From Protonemura montana (Eukaryota > Arthropoda > Insecta > Plecoptera > Nemouridae): a stretch of DNA of 64,000 nt. Of this stretch, positions 47,699 through 57,656 are shown piece by piece. A program made the translations under genes and the position numbers. The notes below the pieces were generated by a model that searched no databases, was not told the origin of the DNA, and was given only the letters and a program-made list of their open reading frames with translations. Within the stretch, counting starts at the first letter, position 1, and every line of letters starts with the position of its first letter. The stretch is taken from assembly GCA_947568835.1 (NCBI GenBank), contig OX387609.1:14129708-14193707 (forward strand), read 5' to 3'.

Positions 47699-47945
47699 CC
47701 TGACAATTTTCCAATAACAAAAAAACCACTTAAAATTATATGTTTATAATTTTATGTGGTTCTTTTGTTATCGGAAAATTGTCAGGACTGCTCTTACCCT
47801 TGAAGAAGTAACTAGTATATGTTACGAAACGTCGGGAAATTTAGTAGCCCTTTACTTAGCATTCAAAACCCAGTTCAAATAGTTTTTGTTTAAAACTAGT
47901 GCTAAGTTTACATCAAGTAGACATGAGTCTAAAAACCATCATAAA
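47699..47945 (+). repeat. Foldback-family element with 42-bp hairpin
   Basis: Arms 47699-47740 and 47745-47786 are about 90% complementary around TGTT. The right side continues as the family body: GTCAGGACTGCTCTTACCC, TGAAGAAGTAAC, GTTACGAAACGTCGGGAAAT, ACTTAGCATTCAAAACCCAG and the outer end AAGTAGACATGAGTCTAAAA near 47935. No coding capacity is visible. Confidence 0.75.
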
Positions 47946-49475
47946 GATGCATAGTTTTTAATCTTTGACGATCTACGCTTGCAGGACAATGTTTTTACCT
48001 AAAAAAAACTTGTAACTTTCCATTATAAGCGAGTTTATGATCATGTAAAAAAAAAAATTTTAAATAAAAATAAAAATTAGCAATGTACGCACATTCTCGC
48101 TGTACGCATGCGCAGAATCGCCAAGTTAATTAGCATCATGAACCGATTATCAAGAAGAAATTGCTTGATCAATGACTCCATATGGTAATAATCGGTCAGG
48201 ACCCTAGAACAAAGTACCAACCATTGACAGGAAGTTCTGAATTCAATCAAACACATTAGGAGGTTAGGGTCGGTCAACGATTGGCTGTTTTCACCAGTTT
48301 TAGGTCACCTTTAGTGATCTACCAGCGAGATAAACAATCAAAACATGTCGTACATTCTTTGAATCTTTCAAAAAGTGGTCCACAAACCAAAACGAGCTCG
48401 GCCTATTCGATCCGAGACCCCTGCGACAAATTCCACCAAAACTTCTCCCAGCAAAATCTTACTTGCAAAACGCATCTCCATTCCCCGCACCCCCGCCGAT
48501 CGTCTACTACCCAGGCACAAAACCTCGGTCCTCCCTTAACCAAACAATGCCCCCCAAAAACCCGGTCAATATTTTCACATTGCACACTAACTCATTACAA
48601 TTGCTAATGTTATAGACGCTCTATAAGCTGCAGAACGAGAGGGAAGACACGACATTTATGTAAATCGGAGAGAGACAACGCACAGAGTTTGCTGTATCTC
48701 ATTCATACTTTTGCATAGTGATCAGCCCAGGGTAGTTGCCATGTCTCGTGCGAGTGCGACAAAGATGACCAGACTGATTTGCATGCGGTAGACAAGGAAA
48801 GAGCGACACAAGTTTAACATGCATAGCTTGTTTCACTCGGTGGATGGTAGCGAGACTCAGTGTGCTTCAGTGTTCTACGTCTACTGCAGGCTAAAGCATG
48901 TGAAATGCCGCTCGGGAAGACCGAATTTTCCTGGGAAATTCAGTGAAAATTGTGTGGGAAAACTAGTGTCGATACGTGCGTGTGATTGTTTGTGTCCATG
49001 TGTCAAAGCGTGTGATTCGATTCGGCTGTTGATTCAGCTCTAAGTTAAGTGTTGTCGCGGTGCCAAATGTTACAATGTTCATAACGTGTTTGGATTGGCA
49101 TTTCCTTGGCCGGAAAATCCGTGAAAACTCGAGGTAAGACTCACGTTTAGAGACCACGTGGTCATCGGACGCCATTTGTTAGCGGCACCGAGTGTACGCT
49201 CGATGCCGGCTGTCATTTTGACAGTTGCCAATTGGTGCGCGCTGCGTTTGTGTTACTTTGACAGGTGGACATTTGCGATCAGCTGGCGAGGTTTGTCGTT
49301 AAAAATTTACCGATATAGTTCGGTATTTTCAGTAATTAATGGTATGGTAGTCATTAAAAGTTGACATTTGCATTAGGCGTTGGTATAGCTTGATTGGTAT
49401 GCTTTGAGAGTTCACTAGAAAGCGAAATTAAAACGTATTTGCTTTAAATCAGCTGTCATTAACCGGTAGCCTATA
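47946..49475. other. Unannotated sequence
   Basis: AT-rich to 48100, then mixed, with a GC-richer block at 48400-48560. The longest frame (108 codons, 48281-48607) shows no motif. Confidence 0.4.
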
Positions 49476-50460
49476 GACCAGTGCCACAGGGACAAGACTA
49501 AGCGGTGGCCGGTCCTTGGTGCTGTTGGACAGGAGAAGCCAACACAGTGTGTCAAAGTGACAAGGCTAAGCGGTGGCCGGTCCTTGGTGCTGTTGGACAG
49601 GAGCAGCCAACACAGTGTGTCAAAGTGACAAGGCTAAGCGGTGGCCGGTCCTTGGTGCTGTTGGACAGGAGCAGCCAACACAGTGTGTCAAAGTGACAAG
49701 GCTAAGCGGTGGCCGGTCCTTGGTGCTGTTGGACAGGAGCAGCCAACACAGTGTGTCAAAGAGACAAGACTAAGCGGTGGCCGGTCCTTGGTGCTGTTGG
49801 ACAGGAGCAGCCAACACAGTGTGTCAAAAGGACAAGACTAAGTGGTGGCCGGTACTTGGTACTGTTGGACAGGAGCAGCCAACACAGTGTGTCAAAGTGA
49901 CAAGGCTAAGCGGTGGCCGGTCCTTGGTGCTGTTGGACAGGAGCAGCCAACACAGTGTGTCAAAGTGACAAGGCTAAGCGGTGGCCGGTCCTTGGTGATG
50001 TTGGACAGGAGCAGCCAACACAGTGTGTCAAAGAGACAAGGCTAAGCGGTGGTCGGTCCTTGGTGCTGTTGGACAGGAGCAGCCAACACAGTGTGTCAAA
50101 GTGACAAGGCTAAGCGGTGGCCGGTCCTTGGTGCTGTTGGACAGGAGCAGCCAACATAGTGTGTCAAAGGGACAAGGATAAGCAGTGGCCGGTCCTTGGT
50201 GCTGTTGGACAGGAGCAGCCAACACAGTGTGTCAAAGTGACAAGGATAAGCAGTGGCTGGTCCTTGGTGCTGTTGAACAGGAGCAGCCAACACAGTGTGT
50301 CAAAGTGACAAGGCTAAGCGGTGGCCGGTCCTTGGTGCTGTTGGACAGGAGCAGCCAACATAGTGTGTCAAAGTGACAAGGCTAAGCGGTGGCCGGTCTT
50401 TGGTGCTGTTGGACACGAGCAGGCTGCGTACCGGCACCGGGTTCACCCTCTAGTCTCACC
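49476..50460 (+). repeat. 68-bp minisatellite array 5 (about 14 units) with SINE-derived borders
   Basis: It is entered from AGACCAGTGCCACAGGGACA (the SINE tail has TTAGACCAGTGCCACATGG), and fourteen 68-bp units follow. It leaves at about 50413 through GAGCAGGCTGCGTACCGGCA, CCGGGTTCACCCTC, matching SINE body GAGTAGGCTACGTGCCGGCA, CCGGGTTTCCCCTC. The borders give the clearest view of how the unit relates to the SINE. Confidence 0.93.
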
Positions 50461-51393
50461 ATCGTCAACCTCCATCAACACCATATTATTGCTTCAGGTC
50501 AAAGTAATCCATCGTTTTCCATCAACGAAGGAGCTTTGTGAATAACTCCCGTCGCAACTTGCACTGGTGGCAAGTTAATAACGCACTAGTCCCATGTTCA
50601 AAAAGCAATCTGCCATCTGAATCCACCGTTGCCAATCCAACCGCCACCCCACACAAATCTAATTCTAATTTACGGAATGATAGAACTGAAATTTATGCAC
50701 ATCTCTTCTCACCCCCTATACCTCGGTAGCTCCGTGCTAATCTAGGTCTGTCACTACCGCTACCCCTTCTATATGGCTGGTGAGAGCATAGATGGCCCTA
50801 TAGGGTTGGTAGGGGGTGGCTGGGGGTTGGGCAGGGTAATGGTAAGTTTTAATGGCAGCTCTGTTGGCAAAGTTGTAAGGTATTATCACGTCTCTCTGAG
50901 ACAGTCTCGGTGGCTCATTGCAGATTAGCACTTCGTCTTGTGAGATGCTGGTTGGGACTTGGGGTACAGGCTTTGTCAAGAGTTGGGTGTCGATTGGGAA
51001 TATGCTGCAGTTTAGATTAGTAGCAATAAATCAGCTTGGGTGATTTGATATTTATGAGTTTGTTTACAAAGGTAAGGGTCTATCAATAATTGGTACCTAC
51101 GTACATGCAATTATTATTTTTTGTACGGGTACCTGACCCGAAATGTTAATTGCTCTTTGAAGAATTATTGTGTTTGCTTTGAAAGTTGTTGTTGTAGTTG
51201 CTTTCTGTGCGGTACATGCGCACTATTGCAGTGGATTTAAAATTCGAAGGCACACAAAGCAAAAAAAAATAGGGACAGTATTCATTTTTTGAGAATTGAA
51301 CATTTTTCTTATCTGTCCCAACTGACCATACAGTGGAAGGTAGATCACGTGATTTAGTCTTTACATAAACGCTAGAAAAACTGTGGTGGGGGA
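50461..51393. other. Unannotated sequence
   Basis: A GC-richer block at 50540-50980, then AT-rich. Short frames only. Confidence 0.4.
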
Positions 51394-51409
51394 GGGGGGG
51401 GGGGGGGGG
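51394..51409 (+). repeat. Poly-G tract, 16 bases
   Basis: Sixteen G after GGTGGGGGA. Confidence 0.92.
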
Positions 51410-52116
51410 TTACTTAAAAAATAAAATTGCATCAACGTCGTATTTTTAAGTGAATTTATGCGATTCAAGCGAACTTTTAAAAAACTCTTCGCAGTTTCCT
51501 CAAAACTTGTAATTAATATCAAGAATTTTGAAGTCATGACTTTGAAGTTCTGACCGAACAAAGCGTGGGGCTCGAGCCAGGTTTAAAATCTCCAGATCTC
51601 GATTATTTCAAATCAGAATGTACCCGTTATAAAAGCGCTCAACTACTTCTTGGATCTTGTTTACGTTTGCAAAACATTTAAAGTGTGAAGCCGGGTCTAG
51701 ACGTTTCTCACTTTCAAAGTGAAGTCAATTGTGTAACCCCCACCCTTTATAACCATTTCGCTCTACGGGCAAAACAAACTATCAAAGATTCTAAAGTAGT
51801 TTTATTCTTGTGTTGGTTTCCGATCGCACTGCACTTTTACAATCCCAACCAATCGTTGTCAGTTCTGTTGTCACACGCTCTAAATATCTTCGTCACTAAT
51901 TTTTGAAAATTTTCTCTTTAATTAAATTAATTAAATTAAATATTAATATTTAATTAATAATATTTATTAATAATGTTTAATATAATTAATATTTAATTAA
52001 TTAAATTTGGGATAAGGCAAATAACGCATTCCTTAAAAATGATGCTCGAAAGCATTTTTTTTTCTTCATTTTCTTGGCATAAGAAAACTAATTTTTTTTA
52101 ATTGAAAGATACTTAA
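51410..52116. other. AT-rich sequence, nothing recognised
   Basis: Ends in an almost pure A/T stretch (about 51910-52010) made of TTAATTAAA-type words. Confidence 0.45.
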
Positions 52117-52470
52117 AAAAAAATAACATCTGAAACAACCGAAATGATTAAGGCTTTGGGGTGGGCAACACTAGAAAGAAGGAGGGCACTTAGCAAAATA
52201 AGGAACCTACATAAGTCAATGGTAGGGTATGCTGGCTGGCAGGAGATTGGGCAGCAGCTGATCAGGGCTACACGCACTGGAAGGAAGGACCACTGTTTTA
52301 AGCTACAGGAGAATGGATATAAGACCAACATCGGAAAGTTTGCGTTTATTCCGACAGCAGCCAAACAGTGGAACGACCTACCAGAGAGGGTGGTAAGCCC
52401 GTGGCCAGATACAGCCAAACTCCTGAAAGCCAGACTGAGAGAACTAGAACTAGAAACTATTATTGAATGA
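52117..52470 (+). pseudogene. LINE (non-LTR retrotransposon) reverse-transcriptase ORF, C-terminal fragment
   Basis: The frame is open from 52117 (stop at 52114) to TGA at 52468-52470. The 108 residues from the first Met match the region C-terminal to the reverse-transcriptase domain in LINE ORF2 proteins: MIKALGWATLERRRALSK (the LGW..LE.RR motif), then a GYKTNIGKFAF-I-P block, then AAKQWNDLPERVV, the hallmark WN.LP near the end, and a charged L-rich terminus. The catalytic domain and endonuclease are absent. Such 5' truncation is usual for LINE copies. It is followed by a 3' UTR ending in an AAATAAATTAAATTAAAT-like tail (about 52580-52605). The clade (CR1/L2/Jockey-like) cannot be fixed from this fragment. 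Confidence 0.8.
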
Positions 52471-52605
52471 CAAATTACTATGTTTGATCTTATATATTAT
52501 CACCAAAAAATTGTATGAAGGAGTGGATCAGATATGTTATCTCTATATTATTTGTACCATATGTTAAAAGAAAAAGAAAAACAAATAAATTAAATTAAAT
52601 AAAGG
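52471..52605 (+). mobile_element. LINE 3' UTR and A-rich tail
   Basis: AT-rich sequence after the LINE stop codon, ending in AAACAAATAAATTAAATT and AAATAAA. No target-site duplication can be paired with confidence. Confidence 0.5.
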
Positions 52606-52939
52606 TTATTTAGAACCAAAATAATTCCAAAAAAAGTGACTCCAAGCAAAAACCGGGTAAAATTACTCAATGATTGATCTACTAACGTCCCTGACACAGA
52701 CCATAATTCACAAGCCTCTCTCTAGCCATGTCTAGTTAGTAAATCATCAGCCAATCAGGGATCATCTTGCAGTTAATCTTGCCTGTCTCGTTGCCCACTA
52801 ATTTGTTAAAGATTGTCCAACGTGGTGCATGCCTTGAGTGTCGATAGTCAACATTCAAATATCATGAACAATTATGGCGGGATAGACAGTAGATATGCAA
52901 TGGTGAATTGGCAAAATTGTCATTCGAAATTAGTCGAAA

Positions 52940-53150
52940 TTGGACCCAGTGCAGTGTTGCTTAACTTCGGTGATCTCACGAGGAGTTTCCAACACGCCAA
53001 ACCGTTCGGTGGTCACCCATCCAATACCAGACCCAGCGCAGTGTTGCTTAACTTCGGTGATATCACGAGGACCGGTGTTTCCAACATGCCAAACCACTCG
53101 GTAGTCACCCATTCAATACCTGACCCAGCGCAGTATTGCTTAACTCCGGT
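52940..53150 (-). repeat. 5S-like H1 heads in tandem (3), no SINE body
   Basis: Three 92-bp-class H1 units on the minus strand, with the A-box complement GTTGCTTAACTTCGGTGAT at about 52958, 53043 and 53135. The first is shortened (GGACCGGTGT missing). No H2, body or tail adjoins. A 166-codon frame across them is a shadow of the repeat. Confidence 0.8.
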
Positions 53151-53474
53151 AATCTCAATTCCAATTCACAATTCCAAGCGAGCTACTTGTCACTTTTATG
53201 ACCTTCTTCAGTCACTTACCAGTAACCACATGGCATCGTCAGTGTCAACAATGTGTAGAACAAAGCTGTCACCAACCCTATCACATCTCAAGATGGTACA
53301 AAGCATAGAGTGACTGCTTGCAACTATGAAACCGAGGCTTGTGCTTAGCTAGGATCGATATTATGCTAATGAGCATCACTCGGAGCTGGTAAGGGCTGCA
53401 TACCCGCCAGGGGGAGCTACTAGGGACGGTACGTGCTCGTGGCTAGGTTGTGGACGGATGGGTGGTTGAATGGT

Positions 53475-53493
53475 GGGGGGGGGGGGGGGGGGG
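53475..53493 (+). repeat. Poly-G tract, 19 bases
   Basis: Nineteen uninterrupted G. Confidence 0.93.
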
Positions 53494-53753
53494 ATAATGT
53501 ACCCACATATTGCATGTGTGGGTGTGGGTTGGAACGGGTGAGTTCTTGAAAGCTTTGTGTCTGATGGGGCTCGTGCGTTGAGACGCTTTTTTTCGGTGGA
53601 TTTTGATGTGGTTTTGGTGTAGGTATGTGGAATTTTGTTGAAGATGTTTGATGCATTTTTTTCGTTATGTTTGTTATGGGCACAGCTTTTAGTTGCCAGT
53701 AGATTTGGAATTCACAACAATGTCTTGAAAAGAATGATTTAAAAGATGATAGT

Positions 53754-54120
53754 TTTTAGACTCATGTCTACTTTATCTAAACTTAGCACTAGTTTTAACA
53801 AAAACTATTTCAACTGGGTTTTGAATGCGAAGTGAAGAACAAATAAATTTCCCAACGTTTCGTAACATGTACTAGTTACTTCTTCAAGGGTAAGAGCAGT
53901 CCTGACAATTTTCCGATAACAAAAGAACCACATAAAATTAGAAAAATTTAGATGCATTTAGGAAGCTTGAACTAGGTAATTGTTATAATTTTATGTGGTT
54001 CTTTTGTTATTGGAAAATTTTCAGGACTGCTCTAACCCTTGATAAAGTAACAGGTACAAGTTACGAAACGTCGGGAAATTTAGTAGCCCTTTACTTAGCA
54101 TTCAAAACCCAGTTCAAATA
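53754..54120. repeat. Foldback element with 135-bp inverted arms
   Basis: Left arm 53806-53940 and right arm 53986-54120 are reverse complements at roughly 90%, around a 45-bp AT-rich spacer. Both carry the family body: ACTGGGTTTTGAATGC, ACGTTTCGTAAC, CTTCAAGGGTAAGAGCAG and CCTGACAATTTTCCGATAAC. The outer end TTTTTAGACTCATGTCTACT is present only on the left. It could be a foldback/MITE-like element or two head-to-head copies of a longer element. No coding sequence is seen. Confidence 0.8.
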
Positions 54121-54179
54121 GGTGTATCTAAATTCTGCTTTTGGATTTGAGTTGATCAGCGACTCATTATTTTTAAAAT

Positions 54180-54252
54180 GAGCCTTGTGGCACTAGTTTG
54201 ATGGCGTTGATGAATGAGCGGGTGATGATGAGTGGGTGATGATGACGATGCC
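54180..54252 (-). mobile_element. 5S-SINE tail-proximal fragment
   Basis: GTGGCACTAGTTTGATGGCG, TTGATGAATGAGCGGGTGAT and (GAT)n match the SINE between its tail and body, without the terminal TTTAACGACGCACTG or a body. Confidence 0.6.
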
Positions 54253-54869
54253 CCTTACTGGGTTCTGCAACTCTAGTTTAGTCTGTTTTACTTGGGAAAG
54301 GAAAGTGCCACACTGCAATAACTATCCAGGTTTGTTTATAAATGACAGAACTGATATATTGTTGGTGTCTTGGCTAGCAAGATTGGTAAGCCCAGATTTT
54401 AAAAGGTATTTCACAAGTTTCACTCTCTAAGAAATATTTCAAGAAATCATGCACGAAATTCTTTTGACAGCCAACGTCGTTTGTTTTCGAAATTTTCATC
54501 GTGGTCACTTTGGAATTCACAGAGTTTCCACAATGCAGTGATCCCGAGTGACATAAGCGGCAAATTTCAAACAAAATAAATGGGGGTATTTTTGGTTGTG
54601 GTCCCATTAGAGGCTTTACATTTGAAACCAAAATTGCCACTCCCTCAAAATCTTAAGGTGCCGTTAGGCAGCGGGTAATGCTAGTATGTTAAAAAAAAGC
54701 GTAAGATTCCAAACGGGTCTCTAAGCTCCCATAATTCACAATCAAAGATAGCTTTAATAAATTCATGGTAACTTAGTTAACAAATATCAAGCCCATTAGG
54801 ACATGGTTGTGATAGACACACAATAAAACTATTTCAAGAAACCCTTTAAACAGATCGTCTTGTCCTAAG
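54253..54869. other. Unannotated sequence
   Basis: Mixed composition and short frames. No gene recognised. Confidence 0.4.
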
Positions 54870-55665
54870 CCGTGGCTCCTAGCCCTATCTGAAAAGGCTC
54901 TGCCCTAGCCCTAGCCCTGAGTAGCCTTTTCCTTGGCTCCCTGTCCCAATTAATAGCCCTATCTGAAAAGGCTCAGCCCTCGCCCTAGCCCTGAGTAGCC
55001 TTTTCCTTGGCTTTTTCTTGGCTCCCTTTCCCTATTAATAGCCCTATCTGAAAAATCTCAGCCCTAGCCCTAGCCCTGAGTAGCCTTTTCCTTGGCTCCC
55101 TGTCCCTATCCCTATGCTGTTGTATAGGGATATCCCTATTGGATAGCATTGGCTCCTAGCCCTATATGAAAAGGCTCAGCCCTAGCCCTAGCCCTGAGTA
55201 GCCTTTTTCTTGGCTCCCTGTCCCTATTAATAGCCCTATCTCAAAAGGCTCAGCCCTCGCCCTAGCCCTGAGTAGCCTTTTCCTTGGTTCCCTGTCCCTA
55301 TCCCTATGCTGTTGTATAGGGATATCCCTATTGTATAGCACTGGCTCCTAGCCCTATCTGAAAAGGCTCTGCCCTAGCCCTAGCCCTGAGCAGCCTTTTC
55401 CTTGGCTCCCTGTCCCTATTAATAGCCCTATCTGAAAAATCTCAGCCCTAGCCCTAGCCCTGAGTAGCCTTTTCCTTGGTTCCCTGTCCCTATCCCTATG
55501 CTGTTGTATAGGGATATCCCTATTGTATAGCACTGGCTCTTAGCCCTATCTGAAAAGGCTCTGCCCTAGCCCTAGCCCTGAGCAGCCTTTTCCTTGGCTC
55601 CCTGTCCCAATTAATAGCCCTATCTCTAAAGGCTCAGCCCTAGCCCTGACCCTGTCTGCCTGTGG
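54870..55665 (+). repeat. Compound repeat with 192-bp superunit
   Basis: Built from blocks TAGCCCTATCTGAAAAGGCT, CAGCCCTAGCCCTAGCCCTG, AGTAGCCTTTTCCTTGGCTC and CCTGTCCCTA. A linker with the palindrome ATAGGGATATCCCTAT recurs at 55123, 55315 and 55507, exactly 192 bp apart. Between linkers the shorter CTATCTGAAAA...CCCTG module occurs about twice. CCCTAGCCCTAG resembles, but is not, the animal telomere repeat CCCTAA. Confidence 0.9.
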
Positions 55666-55789
55666 TCGGTTACGCTGACCAGTCCCCTGCCGCCAGTCAT
55701 CGCGTTCAATCGCCTCTCTTTCGCCGAAAGCAGAGTCGATAAATCAGTCACTGAGGAATGCGTCCCATGCAGACGTGAAGCATCAACTG

Positions 55790-55860
55790 GTTGTCGAAGC
55801 CGTGTGTCGGGACTCGAACCCAGACCTGCCGGGCTTTATACCAGTGACTAGGACCTGTAA
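55790..55860 (-). other. tRNA-like B-box region
   Basis: On the minus strand, GTCTGGGTTCGAGTCCCGAC is a perfect B-box in a good T-arm context. About 40 nt upstream there is only a weak A-box match, and no acceptor stem forms. It is probably a remnant of a tRNA-derived repeat. Confidence 0.35.
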
Positions 55861-55974
55861 TTTATGCTGGACTCTTGCAAGATGCCCGGGCCTATTAAAT
55901 GGAGCCACTCTCAAGGTATTTTTCTTGTTTTTGATGCTTATAGAAAAAAGTATGATTGGATAAACTAACTATAT

Positions 55975-56610
55975 TGTGTATGATGGTCACCGATCCAATA
56001 CCTGACTCAACGCAGTGTTGCTTAACTTTAGTGATATAATGAGGACCAGAGTTTCCAACACGCCAAACAGTGCGGTGGTCACCCATCCAATACCTGACCC
56101 AGCGCAGTGTTGCTTAACTTCGGTGATTTTACGAGGACCGGTGTTTCCAACACGCCAAACCATTCGGTGGTCACCCATCCAATACCTGACCCAGCGCAGT
56201 GTTGCTTAACTTCGGTGATTTTACGAGGACCGGTGTTTCCAACACGCCAAACCGTTCGGTGGTCACCCATCCAATACCTGATCCAGCGCAGTGTTGCTTA
56301 ACTTCGGTGATTTTACGAGGACCGGTGTTTCCAACACGCCAAACCATTCGGTGGTCACCAATCCAATACCTGACCCAGCGCAGTGTTGCTTAACTTTGGT
56401 GATTTCACGAGGAACGGTGTTTCCAACACGCCAAACCATTCGGTGGTCACCCATCCAATACCTGACCCAGCGCAGTGTTGCTTAACTTCGGTGATTTTAC
56501 GAGGACCGGTGTTTCCAACACGCCAAACCGTTCGGTGGTCACCCATCCGATACCTGACCTAGTGCAGTGTTGCTTAACTTCGGTGATTTCACGAGGACCG
56601 GTGTTCTATT
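55975..56610 (-). repeat. Tandem array of seven 5S rRNA-like H1 units (92 bp)
   Basis: On the minus strand each 92-bp unit reads GCGTGTTGGAAACACCGGTC, CTCGTAAAATCACCGAAGTT, AAGCAACACTGCGCTGGGTC, AGGTATTGGATGGGTGACCA, CCGAACGGTTTG. This follows invertebrate 5S rRNA from about nucleotide 15 to 85 in order, including A-box, intermediate element and C-box. C-box complements lie near 55988 and then every 92 bp to 56539. The unit lacks the 5S 3' end (CCGGGTGxxGTAGxC), so it is not a 5S gene. No SINE body or tail adjoins. Confidence 0.9.
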
Positions 56611-56694
56611 GTGATAATTATAATAATTTTTATCTAATAGTAATATTGCAATAAATTTAGGCACCTCAGTTTATTGATCTCTTCGAGGGATGTG

Positions 56695-56765
56695 CTGATC
56701 TTTGCAGTTGGTGCAGGCTCTCGTATGGTCATCGAAGTTAAGCAACACATCGGATTTTAACGATT
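56695..56765 (+). other. 5S-like fragment
   Basis: TGGTGCAGGCTCTCGTATGG, TCATCGAAGTTAAGCAACAC and ATCGGATTTTA follow the middle of 5S (GATCACCGAAGTTAAGCAAC) on the plus strand, opposite to the nearby H1 array. The C-box is degraded to AAATGGGTTACCACG. Confidence 0.45.
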
Positions 56766-57656
56766 TTAAATGGGTTACCACGAAGAACTAAAATTCCGTT
56801 CGGTTCAGTAGAGTAGTTTTAGATAAAACTTAACCAAACTTGGAAAGAGAGCTAGGCTGCAAAAAAGTGCGACCAAACCGGGATGTGAACTCATGTCCCA
56901 CCTCGACGCTGTCACCTTTACTGGCAAGTTGAAAATAATGATGCAGAAAAAAGAGGTAACCATCAGCTTCAGTCTCGGACGGAAACAAGCACCGTTATGT
57001 CCCGAGTTCTTGTCTCGAGCTGTGTTCAACGACGCACTTTTCAAGATATCGCTTTAATATTTCGCACAAAAACAGGATGAGATTTTTGCAGACTCATGTC
57101 GTGTCGCTTTTTGCGCTCGACGTCTGTAGATGGCGTTAAACATTCGGTCGCAGCTTGTTTGTTTGTTTGTTTGTTTGTTTGTTTTGGTTGAATATGAATC
57201 GAACATGACTCGAACGCAGGTGAAATGCATTATTCAATTGTAATTGTACGGTTATTAATTTCAAACTCGTCGCGACAAACAAATGGCGTCGCGTTATCTT
57301 GTTGGAAAAGGGTTATTTTTTCCAAGTTTTGTCTGCGTTTTTTGTCGTTGTTCTGGAGCTGTCTTGATTTACGACGCAGTGTCGACGGTTATAAAATAGT
57401 GAGGTTGAATAATGCAGTTTGATTTTCACATTTTTTAGAATGTTTGTTATTTGAACAAATTCCTAACCTAACCTGGCCTCAGTATCCTGACTTACGTGAA
57501 TTTTATTCATCTTTTGTTCGCTTAGATTGATGACAATTAAGTTTATGTCACATTAAATAAAACCCAATTATTTTTTATATAATCATTAGACATTAAACCG
57601 TTGCTTAAAGCTTCAAGGGAATCAGAAAATTGCGTTCAAACATTGCCAACTTTCAA
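56766..57656. other. Unannotated, with (GTTT)7
   Basis: A (GTTT)7 microsatellite lies at 57157-57184. The rest is AT-rich, with short frames only. Confidence 0.45.
57157..57184 (+). repeat. (GTTT)7 microsatellite
   Basis: Seven perfect GTTT repeats. Confidence 0.95.

Noticed and set aside
52813..53313. 166-codon frame
   Set aside because: Its middle is antisense to 5S-like H1 heads; the frame is a shadow of that repeat.
54870..55665. Interstitial telomere repeat
   Set aside because: The hexamer is CCCTAG, not CCCTAA, appears only in pairs, and is part of a larger compound unit.
55975..56610. Functional 5S rRNA gene cluster
   Set aside because: Units match only an internal part of 5S, lack the 3' terminal stem and a T-run terminator, and are linked to SINE heads.
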